Shown here in pieces: positions 36,015 through 43,542 of a DNA stretch of 44,703 nucleotides. Under the pieces are notes generated by a model, which did no database searches, was not told where the DNA came from, and saw only the letters and a list, made by a program, of their open reading frames with translations. Origin of the DNA: Pseudomonadota bacterium (GTDB lineage: Bacteria > Pseudomonadota > Alphaproteobacteria > Micavibrionales > Micavibrionaceae); the NCBI GenBank assembly GCA_963204825.1, contig CAUJHN010000158.1, positions 1-44,703 of the forward strand. Direction: 5' to 3'. The translations under genes were made by a program, and so were the position numbers. Positions within the stretch are counted from its first letter, which is position 1, and each line of letters begins with the position of its first letter.

Positions 36015-36743
36015 TTATGGCAATGCCTTGGTGAGCGAGACGATCACGCGCTCGGCACATCCATCAGCGCAATCTTCCGTCTCATCAAGGCTGGTGTCGA
36101 TGTATTTCACCCCAATATCAAACCCTTCAATGTTGGAAGAGAGGCCAATGCCCCAGTCCGTGTAATCATCGACGCCATAGGTGTCGTTTTCGTCGATCCA
36201 CTGATGACCGACGCTGCCGCTGACTTTTGTATCAAACGGCATGAAAGGAAGCGGCACATCTACATAACCTGCAACATAAGTTGCATCGCCGGAGTCGGCA
36301 AAAAAGTCTGGCGAATAATTGACCGATGCAGAAACCGCCGCGACGTCAAAATCATACCCGACAGCAAGAGCGCCTTCGAAGAAGTTGTAATCCAGATCGG
36401 AATCCGCGCCGGGATACGCGTAATACAGGGCGCCGATATCATAGGTGAACCCGTTCACTTCGCCGCTGTAACCGGCATAAATATCGGTTTCGACATGGGC
36501 TTCGTCCCCGTCGTTGAAATTGACGTTGGAACCCCAGACCCCGGCATAGAAACCTGAATCATGCGTCCAGTCGATCCCGCCCTGAACGGCTGGCCCTTCG
36601 TTGCTTTGTGAAAGACCGCGCCAGGAATATTCGGAAACAAAACCTATATTCGTGGAAAACTCACCGGGAATGCTGTCTTCCGCAGCGAAGGCGGGCACAG
36701 ACATCGATAAAAAAGCGGCACTCATAAGAAGAAAATTTTTCAT
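36015..36743 (-). CDS. TorF-family putative outer-membrane porin
   Basis: 242 residues from MKNFLLMSAAF at 36743, with a signal peptide cut after FAA (~20). The mature protein begins GEFSTNIGFVSEYSWRGLSQS, the signature of the TorF putative porin family. It continues as alternating aromatic and polar strands (YAGVWGSNVNF, YDIGALYYAYPG) and ends on a strand (ERVIVSLTKALP). It is likely a small beta-barrel in the outer membrane; the solute is unknown. The ATG follows GAGAGCC. Confidence 0.87.
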   Translation of the reverse strand: MKNFLLMSAAFLSMSVPAFAAEDSIPGEFSTNIGFVSEYSWRGLSQSNEGPAVQGGIDWTHDSGFYAGVWGSNVNFNDGDEAHVETDIYAGYSGEVNGFTYDIGALYYAYPGADSDLDYNFFEGALAVGYDFDVAAVSASVNYSPDFFADSGDATYVAGYVDVPLPFMPFDTKVSGSVGHQWIDENDTYGVDDYTDWGIGLSSNIEGFDIGVKYIDTSLDETEDCADGCAERVIVSLTKALP

Positions 36744-36845
36744 AGTTGGCTCTCTGGCATAGATTAATGACGCACAACCATAATTGACGATTGCGCCGCA
36801 CAAAAGCCTCTGCATACAGACTGTGGGAAATTATCAACAGGCCGG

Positions 36846-38393
36846 TCAGGCCGCTGCGTCCGCAGGCTTGGTTTTTGCCCGCTTGGTGACCAGCTTGTTG
36901 AGCGCATGTACATACGCGCGCGCGCTCGCCACCAGCGTGTCGGCATCCGCCCCCTGTCCGTTGACCGTCTTGCCGTTCTCTTCCAGGCGCACGGTGACTT
37001 CCGCCTGCGCATCCGTCCCGCCCGTCACGGCATGGACCTGATACAGCTGCAGCGCGGCGTCGTCATGCGGGATAATCGCGCGGATCGCCTTGAAGATCGC
37101 ATCGACAGGCCCGTTGCCTTCCACTTTTGCGGATTTTGTCTCACCATTAACAGTCAGTTCCAGCGCTGCCGTTTGCGGGCCGCTCGTTCCGGCCACGACT
37201 TGAAGGGACAAGAACCGGATCGCGTCGTCCTGCGCCCCGACTTCGTCTTCGATGAGCGCGATGATATCGTCATCGAACACCTGCTTCTTCTTATCGGCCA
37301 GGTCTTTGAAGCGCTTGAACAGATCGTTCAGCGCATTGTCGCCAAGCTCATATCCCAGTTCCGCCACGCGGGACTTCAGCGCATGCCGTCCCGAATGTTT
37401 GCCCAGAACAAGTTCGGATCTTGTAAGGCCCACGGATTCCGGCGTCATGATTTCGTATGTGGACGCATTCTTCAGAACCCCGTCCTGATGGATGCCGCTT
37501 TCATGCGCGAAGGCATTCGCGCCGACGATGGCCTTGTTCGGCTGAACGCTGAACCCAATCGTGTTGGCCAGCGTGCGGGACGCCTTCATGATCATCGTGG
37601 AATCGACATTGCAATCATACGGCATTTTATCGGCACGGGTTTTCAGCGCCATGACGATTTCTTCCAGCGCGGCATTACCCGCGCGCTCACCAATCCCGTT
37701 GATCGTGCATTCGATCTGCCGCGCGCCCGCCGCGACACCGGCCAGGGAGTTCGCGACGGCAAGCCCCAGATCATTGTGGCAATGCGTGGAAATAACGCAT
37801 TTGTCTATGTCGGTGACTTTGTTGCGGATATAGGAAATGAGCTCGCCGAATTCTGTCGGAATGGCGTATCCCACCGTGTCTGGAATATTGATCGTTGTGG
37901 CGCCGGATCGGATTGCCGTTTCAATCGCGCGGCACAGGAAATCCCAATCGGATCTTGTTGCATCCATCGCGGACCATTCGACATTGTCTGTATATTTGCG
38001 CGCACGCGTGACGGATGCTGCAACGGATTCCAGAACCTGCCCCTCATCCATCTGCAACTGATACCGCATATGCTGCGGGGACGTGGAAATGAAGGTATGG
38101 ATGCGGCGGTTTGCTGCAGGCTTCAACGCTTCGCCCGCAACATCGATATCGCGCTCTATCGCGCGGGATAATCCGCACACGGTCGCGCGCTTGATGACTT
38201 TCGCGATCTCGTTCACCGCCTCGAAATCGCCGGGGCTCGCAATCGGAAATCCCGCCTCTATAATATCGACGCCCATATCGTCGAGAAGGCGCGCCATGCG
38301 CAGCTTTTCTTCCAGATTCATGGAACAGCCGGGGGATTGTTCCCCGTCACGCAAGGTTGTGTCGAAAATTAATACGCGGTCTTTCTGGCTCAT
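36846..38393 (-). CDS. leuA: 2-isopropylmalate synthase
   Basis: 515 residues. It makes the first committed step of leucine synthesis, joining acetyl-CoA and 2-oxoisovalerate. The signature DTTLRDGEQSPGCSM is at ~10-24. The metal-binding STHCHNDLGLAVANS and INGIGERAGNAALEE loops are present, and the C-terminal ~130 residues form the leucine-sensing LeuA regulatory domain. The start follows AGGAGATCAC. The upstream region holds a leucine-rich leader peptide and a palindromic repeat, so leucine-dependent attenuation plus end-product inhibition is expected. Confidence 0.97.
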   Translation of the reverse strand: MSQKDRVLIFDTTLRDGEQSPGCSMNLEEKLRMARLLDDMGVDIIEAGFPIASPGDFEAVNEIAKVIKRATVCGLSRAIERDIDVAGEALKPAANRRIHTFISTSPQHMRYQLQMDEGQVLESVAASVTRARKYTDNVEWSAMDATRSDWDFLCRAIETAIRSGATTINIPDTVGYAIPTEFGELISYIRNKVTDIDKCVISTHCHNDLGLAVANSLAGVAAGARQIECTINGIGERAGNAALEEIVMALKTRADKMPYDCNVDSTMIMKASRTLANTIGFSVQPNKAIVGANAFAHESGIHQDGVLKNASTYEIMTPESVGLTRSELVLGKHSGRHALKSRVAELGYELGDNALNDLFKRFKDLADKKKQVFDDDIIALIEDEVGAQDDAIRFLSLQVVAGTSGPQTAALELTVNGETKSAKVEGNGPVDAIFKAIRAIIPHDDAALQLYQVHAVTGGTDAQAEVTVRLEENGKTVNGQGADADTLVASARAYVHALNKLVTKRAKTKPADAAA

Positions 38394-38410
38394 GTGATCT
38401 CCTCTTACGT

Positions 38411-38478
38411 GTCATTCTGAGCGCCAGCGAAGAATCTCTATCTTGAGATCCTTCACCCCTTTGGGGTTCAGGATGACA
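38411..38478. repeat. Dispersed palindromic element (GTCATTCTGA type) in the leuA leader
   Basis: Outer arms GTCATTCTGA and TCAGGATGAC pair with one mismatch; inner arms GAAGAATCTC and GAGATCCTTC also pair, with a CCCCTTTGGGG hairpin near one end. It lies between the leader peptide and leuA, about 18 bases before the leuA start, so it is transcribed as part of the leuA leader. Confidence 0.8.
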
Positions 38479-38512
38479 GGCTTATATCTGTGAATTCTTG
38501 AAAGTTCAATTT

Positions 38513-38557
38513 CCCCTGAAGGTGGGCGCGGTTCGCGGCCCCATACCCCGTCAGGGG
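38513..38557 (-). promoter_or_regulatory. Candidate attenuator fold downstream of the leuA leader peptide
   Basis: On the minus strand CCCCTGA (38557-38551, at the leader stop codon) can pair with TCAGGGG (38519-38513), enclosing a GGGC-GCG / CGC-GCCC hairpin. The same CCCC can instead pair with GGGG just after the stop (38549-38546), so two folds compete. No run of T residues follows, so a classic terminator is not shown; the mode of control is uncertain. Confidence 0.4.
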
Positions 38558-38604
38558 GTGATAAGGAGGAGATCTAGGAGCAGGTTTGCAGGGTTCAAAG
38601 CCAT
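38551..38604 (-). CDS. leuL: leuA leader peptide, leucine-rich, 17 residues
   Basis: The peptide MALNPANLLLDLLLITP has seven leucines in seventeen residues, with LLL-D-LLL runs in the middle. Such a peptide upstream of a leucine-synthesis gene is the hallmark of ribosome-mediated attenuation: ribosomes stall on the leucine codons when charged tRNA-Leu is scarce and change the mRNA fold. It is followed by a G/C-rich palindromic stretch. No ribosome site precedes the ATG, but the promoter places the transcript start at the ATG itself, so it is probably translated as a leaderless message, as known for trpL in Sinorhizobium. It is too short for most gene finders. Confidence 0.85.
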   Translation of the reverse strand: MALNPANLLLDLLLITP

Positions 38605-38610
38605 GAAAGA

Positions 38611-38640
38611 CTTATAAAAGTATCGTTCGCTAGGAGTCAA
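38611..38640 (-). promoter_or_regulatory. Strong sigma70-type promoter for the leuA leader
   Basis: Reading leftwards, TTGACT (38640-38635), an 18-base spacer and TATAAG (38616-38611). The expected start, seven bases after the -10 box, falls on the A of the leader ATG at 38604. Confidence 0.75.
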
Positions 38641-38714
38641 TGAATTCCTACCCACCGGCAAACCAAGAAATTGCTTGCCCAAATGTTATTTTTTCATTAT
38701 GTGAAATATTTACT

Positions 38715-39257
38715 ATGTACATTGAAACCAAAATAGAATCCCGCGAAGAGTTGCTTAGTCTTGCCAACAAGGTTGGTGAAGTCCTCCGGGGCATGCCTAG
38801 AAGAGATGGGCCATGGATTATCACATTAGGAGCAAGTGCCAGCAGCGGTAAATCTCTTCTTGCCCTTGGTATCGACGAAATATTCAATCCATCGCATTAT
38901 CCTGATGGCGTCACGCGAAATGCTTCTGCAGACCATATTTTTAATCGAAAAGTTGTTTTTAACAATTTTCGCTGGCTGACACGAAGCAATCATGATGATT
39001 TTGATCAGGCACTTCACGACTTTGAACATGGGCACCCGGCTGCAAAGGTGCTTATTGCCTCTAATCTTGATCGCACGCTATCAGGAAACTTTAATTACGA
39101 AACTTTGGGAATGTGCTCCAAAAGGCTCGATCTTAATATCGATGTTCATATGGAACCCGGATCTTTTAGAAGAAGGATTTGCCTGGCGACGGAAAACGAA
39201 CGGCTCGCAGCCGCTTTAAGCAGAATTATATCTTCCGCGCCTCTTCCACCAGCATGA
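38715..39257 (+). CDS. Unrecognised P-loop protein, 180 residues
   Basis: A Walker A motif is clear ([12 protein letters not shown], ~41-52) after a predicted helix ([18 protein letters not shown]) and a strand (PWIITLG). A second strand, KVLIASNLD, may hold Walker B. The layout recalls small TsaE-like NTPases, but the conserved TsaE residues are absent, so no name is given. It is AT-richer than its neighbours. The start is uncertain: the ATG at 38715 begins at a natural domain edge, but one at 38640 is in frame and would overlap the leuA leader promoter. It is divergent from leuA and its end overlaps the Trm112-like gene by 32 bases. Confidence 0.65.
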   Translation: MYIETKIESREELLSLANKVGEVLRGMPRRDGPWIITLGASASSGKSLLALGIDEIFNPSHYPDGVTRNASADHIFNRKVVFNNFRWLTRSNHDDFDQALHDFEHGHPAAKVLIASNLDRTLSGNFNYETLGMCSKRLDLNIDVHMEPGSFRRRICLATENERLAAALSRIISSAPLPPA

Positions 39258-39396
39258 TGGGAATACCATCGCGGATCGGATAGGCGAGCCCCGCCTGATC
39301 GGAAATCAACTCCTGTTTCGCCGCGTCATACCGCAACGGCACCTTGGTCAAAGGGCAGACGAGAATTTCAAGAAGTTTCGGATCAATGGCTGGCAT
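39226..39396 (-). CDS. Trm112/UPF0434 family small protein, 56 residues
   Basis: The sequence begins [18 protein letters not shown] and ends with [20 protein letters not shown], which is the whole Trm112-like (UPF0434, YcaR-like) fold. Trm112 in eukaryotes and archaea activates methyltransferases; the bacterial role is less clear. Only one of the usual cysteines is present, so zinc binding is unlikely. It overlaps the end of the opposite P-loop gene by 32 bases. Confidence 0.9.
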   Translation of the reverse strand: MPAIDPKLLEILVCPLTKVPLRYDAAKQELISDQAGLAYPIRDGIPIMLVEEARKI

Positions 39397-39426
39397 GGCA
39401 ACTATATAACCTATCCCTTTTTATCT

Positions 39427-39478
39427 GTCATGCCCGCTTTATGCGGGCATCCGGATTTCCGCGCAAGACGGGGATGAC
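39427..39478. repeat. Dispersed palindromic element (GTCATGCCCGC type)
   Basis: GTCATGCCCGC is followed by a tight GCCCGC-TTTAT-GCGGGC hairpin and ends with GGGGATGAC, complementary to the outer arm apart from small mismatches. It lies between the Trm112-like gene and the LON-domain gene. It differs in sequence from the elements at 22751 and 38411. Confidence 0.7.
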
Positions 39479-39517
39479 ACGTCCCCAAAGCCGCGCGCAG
39501 CGCTTAAAAACATGTTT

Positions 39518-39584
39518 AACGCCAAGGCGCCAAGTTAGCCAAGGCCCTTGCAATAAACTTGGCGGTCTTGGCGTCTTGGCGTTT
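39518..39584. repeat. Palindromic element of CGCCAAG/CTTGGCG units
   Basis: AACGCCAAGGCGCCAAGTTAGCCAAGG on one side and CTTGGCGGTCTTGGCGTCTTGGCGTT on the other form a long imperfect stem; the arm is itself a short tandem of GCCAAG. Its right end is six bases from the LON-gene stop, so it may serve as a terminator of that gene. The two repeats here and at 39427 fill the gap between 39397 and 39589, with little else. Confidence 0.8.
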
Positions 39585-39589
39585 GAATT

Positions 39590-40222
39590 TTAATGCCTGC
39601 AACCGCAGCCGCCCTTGCATTCCATTTCTAAAAGCGTCATGAAAAGCTTCGCCCGCTCCTTGCAGCACGGTGCCTCCAGCAACGCCTGTTTTTCTTTCGC
39701 CTCGAAAGGGCATATCATGGCGAGCGAGGTCATTAGTTTTTCATCGCTGGCCTTGTCCACCGCATCCCAGCTGCAGGTCAGCCCATGTCTTTCAAAGTAA
39801 CTCTTCAAAAGCCCGATCAGGCGCGCCCGGTCTATATCCAGGCATGTCATGGGCTGCATGTCTTCTTTGTAATCCGCCCAGTCGGCCGCCGCGCGGCGGA
39901 ATCCGTTTTTCTGCGGCAGTTCTTCCGTGGTTTTAAAACGGCAAATACCGTGCAGCACGATTTCATAGCGCCCATCAAACGTTTCGTTATAACTGATGAT
40001 CCGCCCGGCGCAGCCAATATCATAAAGACCGCCGTCGTCCTTTGTCTGGATCATGCCGATCAGGCGGTGCGTCGAAATCGCCTCATCGACCATCGCGACA
40101 TAGCGCGGCTCGAATATGTTCAGCGGCAACTGCCCCCGCGGCAAAAGCAAAACACCCTGCAGCGGAAACAACGGAATTTCCTCTGGAAGCTGCTGGTATT
40201 TTGGTGTCCCCGGCGTGTGCAT
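39590..40222 (-). CDS. LON substrate-binding-domain protein
   Basis: 210 residues with the N-terminal LON (PUA-like) domain of Lon protease but no ATPase or protease part. It begins with IPLFPLQGVLLLPRGQLPLNIFEPRYVAMVDEAI, typical of the stand-alone family, and ends in a cysteine-rich tail (LEMECKGGCGCRH) that could bind a metal. The role of stand-alone LON proteins is not established. It lies 26 bases downstream of the thioredoxin-TPR gene on the same strand, a common neighbour pair in alphaproteobacteria by my recollection. Confidence 0.88.
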   Translation of the reverse strand: MHTPGTPKYQQLPEEIPLFPLQGVLLLPRGQLPLNIFEPRYVAMVDEAISTHRLIGMIQTKDDGGLYDIGCAGRIISYNETFDGRYEIVLHGICRFKTTEELPQKNGFRRAAADWADYKEDMQPMTCLDIDRARLIGLLKSYFERHGLTCSWDAVDKASDEKLMTSLAMICPFEAKEKQALLEAPCCKERAKLFMTLLEMECKGGCGCRH

Positions 40223-40247
40223 GATGAAATAATATAAGCCGTCTTTT

Positions 40248-41189
40248 TTAAGAAAACAGGATGCGGGAAAGTTTTTTCCGCCCCTCTATGGCCAGGGGAT
40301 CGGCAAAGCCCAGCGCCTCGAAATACCTTAACAGTTCCTTACGGGCCGCTTCATCGTTCCACGTCCGGTCCTTTTGCAAAATCATCACCAGATTGTCGAT
40401 CGCTTCCTTACGGTCGCCCGCCGAAAACTGCGCGGCCGCAAGATCGAACCGCGCCTGGTGGTCGTCGGGCGCTGCCTGTACTTTCTGCAGCAAAGGTTTC
40501 AGCTTTTTCAAAGCCTCCCCGGCCCCCGCCGCGAGTTCAAGCGCCGTCTTCACCGCCGCCATCGCCGGATTTTTTGCGATGGTTTCGGGCGCATTCTCGA
40601 TCATCAGTCCCGCCTGCTCCAGCGCCCCGGCATCGATCATCACGCGGATCAGCCCCGTATAAGCCTCAACGTTATTTTCATCCTGCTGCAATATCTGGAT
40701 ATAGATTTCCTGCGCCGGGCCGTGCTGCCCTTCGGCCAGAAACTGCGCCGCCTGTTTCAGCGCCGCCGGAATATCGATCGCATCCGGCTTTGCGGATTTT
40801 GCGAGCTTTATAAGCTGCACCACCAGGTTTCTGATTTCGGATGCGGGGCGCGCGCCCGTGAAACCCGTCACCGGCTGCCCTTGAAAAAACGCCATCACGG
40901 TTGGGACCGATTGAATGCGCAGCGCCTGCGCCAATTCGGGATTGTCGTCTATATTGATTTTTGCGAGCAGGACATCCCCCTTTGCCGCATTCACTTCGCC
41001 TTCCAGAATTGGCATCAACTGCTTGCACGGCCCGCACCACGGCGCCCAGAAATCGACGAGGATGGGCTTTTCCATCGAGGCCTTCAGCACACGCTCTTCA
41101 AAATCCTGCGTGCTCACGTCGAAAATCGCACCTGTCTGCGGCGCGGCGCTTTTTTTATCTTCCTTGGATGGAATACCGAACAATCCCAT
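40248..41189 (-). CDS. Thioredoxin-TPR chaperone-like protein (CnoX/YbbN type)
   Basis: 313 residues. It has an N-terminal thioredoxin domain with an intact CGPC pair (Cys52, Cys55 in DFWAPWCGPCKQLMP) and a C-terminal TPR-type helical region (~150-313, QFLAEGQHGPAQEIYIQIL, FDLAAAQFSAGDRKEAI). The family protects unfolded proteins under oxidative stress in E. coli; that protein lacks the full CxxC, so the intact pair here suggests thiol chemistry as in alphaproteobacterial relatives. The start follows AAAGGAATAATA. It is the middle gene of a proX-like / trx / LON run. Confidence 0.92.
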   Translation of the reverse strand: MGLFGIPSKEDKKSAAPQTGAIFDVSTQDFEERVLKASMEKPILVDFWAPWCGPCKQLMPILEGEVNAAKGDVLLAKINIDDNPELAQALRIQSVPTVMAFFQGQPVTGFTGARPASEIRNLVVQLIKLAKSAKPDAIDIPAALKQAAQFLAEGQHGPAQEIYIQILQQDENNVEAYTGLIRVMIDAGALEQAGLMIENAPETIAKNPAMAAVKTALELAAGAGEALKKLKPLLQKVQAAPDDHQARFDLAAAQFSAGDRKEAIDNLVMILQKDRTWNDEAARKELLRYFEALGFADPLAIEGRKKLSRILFS

Positions 41190-41191
41190 TA

Positions 41192-41746
41192 TTATTCCTT
41201 TTCTGGCGCGGCTGCGCTTAAATCAACGATATGGGCCTCATGCCCGGTGCTTTCAATGAAACGGACCAAATCGGCAGGTTTGACACTAATGGTCATCGTG
41301 TTGAGAAGCGGGTGATAATTCACCTTTTCAGTTTCCATCATGCCTTTTTCCAGCAGGATTTTTACGTTCTGCCCCTTATCATTGTAAATCGCATACGGAC
41401 AGACGGACCCCGGCCGCACGCCGAGATATTCCATCAACCGGTCCGGCGATCCGAACGACAATTTATCCGCACCGATAAGGGGCGCGAGCTTTTTCATGTC
41501 CACTTCGGTTTCATGGCGCAGGACGACCAGGAAATTATTTTTCTTCCTATCGCGCAGGAACAGATTGCGGCACGCGGTACCCGGAATCTTGTCGTCAATC
41601 GCCTGACTTTCCGCGACGGTGAACACCGCCTTGTGGTGGTGCAGGGTAAACTCAATGCCAAGCCCCTTCAAATACGCCATCAATTCTTCCGGCGATGTTG
41701 GCATATCGGACGAATCCATAACTTCCGCGCTTTGTGTCATGCCCAT
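41192..41746 (-). CDS. Prolyl-tRNA editing protein, ProX/YbaK-like
   Basis: 184 residues. The family (ProXp-ala, PrdX) removes wrongly attached alanine from tRNA-Pro. The YbaK/EbsC fold is seen in FTLHHHKAVFTVAES, KIPGTACRNLFLRD with the substrate-binding lysine/glycine region, and GVRPGSVCPYAIYND. The start is among two close ATGs, 41746 and 41740; the frame upstream to 41776 opens only on a TTG. It ends two bases before the thioredoxin gene start, so the two are one operon. Confidence 0.9.
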   Translation of the reverse strand: MGMTQSAEVMDSSDMPTSPEELMAYLKGLGIEFTLHHHKAVFTVAESQAIDDKIPGTACRNLFLRDRKKNNFLVVLRHETEVDMKKLAPLIGADKLSFGSPDRLMEYLGVRPGSVCPYAIYNDKGQNVKILLEKGMMETEKVNYHPLLNTMTISVKPADLVRFIESTGHEAHIVDLSAAAPEKE

Positions 41747-41873
41747 AGCTATGTCCAAAAATTCAAGGATTTGCAAGGGGTAAGCTGTTTACGCGCCCCT
41801 CTGATTTGAAAACGGGGAAAGCTTTGTGGCATGATGGCCTTAATTATAAAAAAAATTAAACAGGGTAAAAGAG

Positions 41874-42083
41874 ATGCAAATAGATATTGCGGGTATCGGT
41901 CAGATAAAAACCCTCCAGCCTTTGGAGTGGAGCCCACCGCCGGGCGATCCTTTTGATAATTTGGAAAGACGACTAGGCTCATTCTTTGTTCAAAAGGGAA
42001 GCTGCACAAGCGCTTACAATGGAACGACCGATCCGCGTGTCCGGTGGGGCCTTGACCATTACTGGGAGCCTGCATCGCCATGA
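41874..42083 (+). CDS. Small hypothetical protein, 69 residues, first of a pair
   Basis: No family recognised. The start at 41874 follows AGGGTAAAAGAG. The sequence is proline- and tryptophan-containing (LEWSPPPGDPFDNLERRLG) and has one cysteine. Its stop overlaps the start of the next small gene by 4 bases (ATGA), so the two are made together. It could be a partner or folding aid of the second protein. Confidence 0.65.
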   Translation: MQIDIAGIGQIKTLQPLEWSPPPGDPFDNLERRLGSFFVQKGSCTSAYNGTTDPRVRWGLDHYWEPASP

Positions 42084-42358
42084 TTACGCTGGGTCAGGCC
42101 ATGGATGGCAGGCTGATTCTGGGCACAAACCGCCCTTTTCCGGCCAATGTAAAATATGTCGAATACTATCGGGAACAACGCCTTTTCTCGCTCGTCTTTG
42201 ATAACGAAGAAGAAGAAACCGCCCTGATGCCGGGGGAATTAACCCCGCAAAATGCCGCCATCGTTCAGGCCAGCCCCAATATCATGATCATCGCTCTGGC
42301 AGAGCCCGGAACGAAACCTTACGGCTATATGGTCCCCCTGATCCAGATAGGAGTGTAG
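42080..42358 (+). CDS. Small hypothetical protein, 92 residues, second of a pair
   Basis: No family recognised. It looks like a small beta-rich soluble protein (RLILGTNRPFPANVKYVEYY, RLFSLVFDNEEEETALM, NIMIIALAEPGTKPYGYMV). No signal peptide, membrane segment or cysteine. It is coupled to the 69-residue gene by ATGA. The pair ends 80 bases before tRNA-Gly. Confidence 0.68.
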   Translation: MITLGQAMDGRLILGTNRPFPANVKYVEYYREQRLFSLVFDNEEEETALMPGELTPQNAAIVQASPNIMIIALAEPGTKPYGYMVPLIQIGV

Positions 42359-42438
42359 AACCCCTTGAAAGGCTTAGAAGAATTCGCTCTTGATTTTTAA
42401 AGCCGATCCCTTATAACTACGCCCTGTTCGTTAAGGAC

Positions 42439-42513
42439 GCGGGTGTAGCTCAGGGGTAGAGCATTACCTTGCCAAGGTAAGGGTCGCGAGTTCGAATCTC
42501 GTCACCCGCTCCA
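42439..42513 (+). tRNA. tRNA-Gly (GCC)
   Basis: Acceptor stem GCGGGTG pairs with CACCCGC, then T and an encoded CCA. The anticodon loop CTTGCCAAG gives GCC. D-arm GTAGCTCAGGGGTAGAGC and T-arm GAGTTCGAATCTC are typical. 75 bases. Confidence 0.97.
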
Positions 42514-42529
42514 AACGAAGAAAATCAAG

Positions 42530-42554
42530 CGGCCTTTTTAAGGGCCGTTTTTTT
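42530..42554 (+). terminator. Rho-independent terminator after tRNA-Gly
   Basis: CGGCCTT and AAGGGCCG pair around a short T-rich loop and are followed by seven T residues. It overlaps the stop codon region of the convergent methyltransferase gene (ends 42553). Confidence 0.9.
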
Positions 42555-43470
42555 ATGCCTTCGCGCAAAGATAGATATATCCGTTGGCGGGCTGCTCCCC
42601 ATCCATCCGCAGGGCCGTCGGCCTGCATTCCAGAATCCGCAAACCCGCATCCTGCGCGCATCGTTCGACATACGCAACGCCATGCGAATAGCGATGATCT
42701 TCTCCCAAAGTCATTCCATCGCCTGCCGCCTTTTGAACACTGAAGACAAACAGCGCATCCGGCGTCATGCCATCCCGCAGGGCTTTAAAAATATTCTCCA
42801 TCGCCCCCAGATAAATAAACAGGTCAGCCGCGATGATCAGATCATATTGATGCGGCGGGTTTTGCAGGAAACGCGCAATCTCCGCCTGATGCAATTCATC
42901 GAAGATCTTCTTTTCACGTGCGATTTCGATCATGACGGGAGAAAGATCGATCCCTTCCGCCGCATCCACATACGCACGGAAAGGCTCCGTGGAAAGTCCC
43001 GTTCCGCAGCCAAGATCCAGCAGGCGGTGAAATTTGTTTTTCCTTCCCAGAACGCATTCTGCCATCAATTCCGGTACGCAATACCGTAAACGGGTAATAA
43101 GATTTTCTTCAAAATGCGGCGCAAACTGATCGAAGAGGGATTTTATAAACGCAGGCGGCAGCGTGCCCGGCATTTCCCCTTTTCCCATCAGATGAAGTTT
43201 TATCGCCGCGCCAAGCGCATCTTCCGGCTCCATCGTGAGGTACTTGGTAAAAAACACCGCCGCTTCATTTTGCTGTCCGTTCCGCCTGTAAATATCTGCT
43301 AAATGAAAATGCAGCGCCGCCACATGCGGCGCCTGTTCAACACATCCCGACAACAGCTTTATCGCCGCTTCGAAATCTCCCCACTCCACCAGTCGCAGGG
43401 TCGTGTCAAAATGCTTCTGAATAGAATGATTGCCCCACTTCGAAAAAAACTTCTTTTTAAAAAAATTCAT
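42553..43470 (-). CDS. TPR-methyltransferase fusion protein
   Basis: 305 residues. Residues ~20-100 are tetratricopeptide-like helices (WGDFEAAIKLLSGCVEQAP, LADIYRRNGQQNEAAVFF). Residues ~120-305 are a class I SAM-dependent methyltransferase: LLDLGCGTGLST (motif I), AEGIDLSPVMIEIAREK, YDLIIAADLFIYLG (motif IV). The linker FIKSLFDQFAPHFEENL is typical of this TPR-methyltransferase family. The substrate is unknown. It runs convergent to tRNA-Gly and is cut off from the peptide gene upstream by a terminator. Confidence 0.88.
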   Translation of the reverse strand: MNFFKKKFFSKWGNHSIQKHFDTTLRLVEWGDFEAAIKLLSGCVEQAPHVAALHFHLADIYRRNGQQNEAAVFFTKYLTMEPEDALGAAIKLHLMGKGEMPGTLPPAFIKSLFDQFAPHFEENLITRLRYCVPELMAECVLGRKNKFHRLLDLGCGTGLSTEPFRAYVDAAEGIDLSPVMIEIAREKKIFDELHQAEIARFLQNPPHQYDLIIAADLFIYLGAMENIFKALRDGMTPDALFVFSVQKAAGDGMTLGEDHRYSHGVAYVERCAQDAGLRILECRPTALRMDGEQPANGYIYLCAKA

Positions 43471-43503
43471 GGTCAGGATTATACGCCATCCTTTCGACGG
43501 CGT

Positions 43504-43534
43504 AAAAAAAGATCCAGATTTCTCTGGATCTTTT
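43504..43534 (-). terminator. Strong terminator after the small peptide gene
   Basis: On the minus strand GATCCAGA and TCTGGATC form a perfect stem around GAAA, followed by seven T residues. It lies about 10 bases past the peptide stop, so it ends that transcript before the methyltransferase gene. Confidence 0.93.
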
Positions 43535-43542
43535 GACTTAAT

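Noticed and set aside
36906-38171. A 421-residue open frame on the plus strand
   Set aside because: It is antisense to leuA, whose motifs and start are clear; no ribosome site and no known domain.
38480-38550. A classic Rho-independent attenuator after the leuA leader peptide
   Set aside because: A G/C-rich hairpin is present but no run of T residues follows it, so I list only a candidate fold with low confidence.
38715-39257. Assignment of the P-loop gene as TsaE (tRNA threonylcarbamoylation)
   Set aside because: Only the Walker A motif and the order of the first elements agree; the conserved TsaE segments after it are missing.
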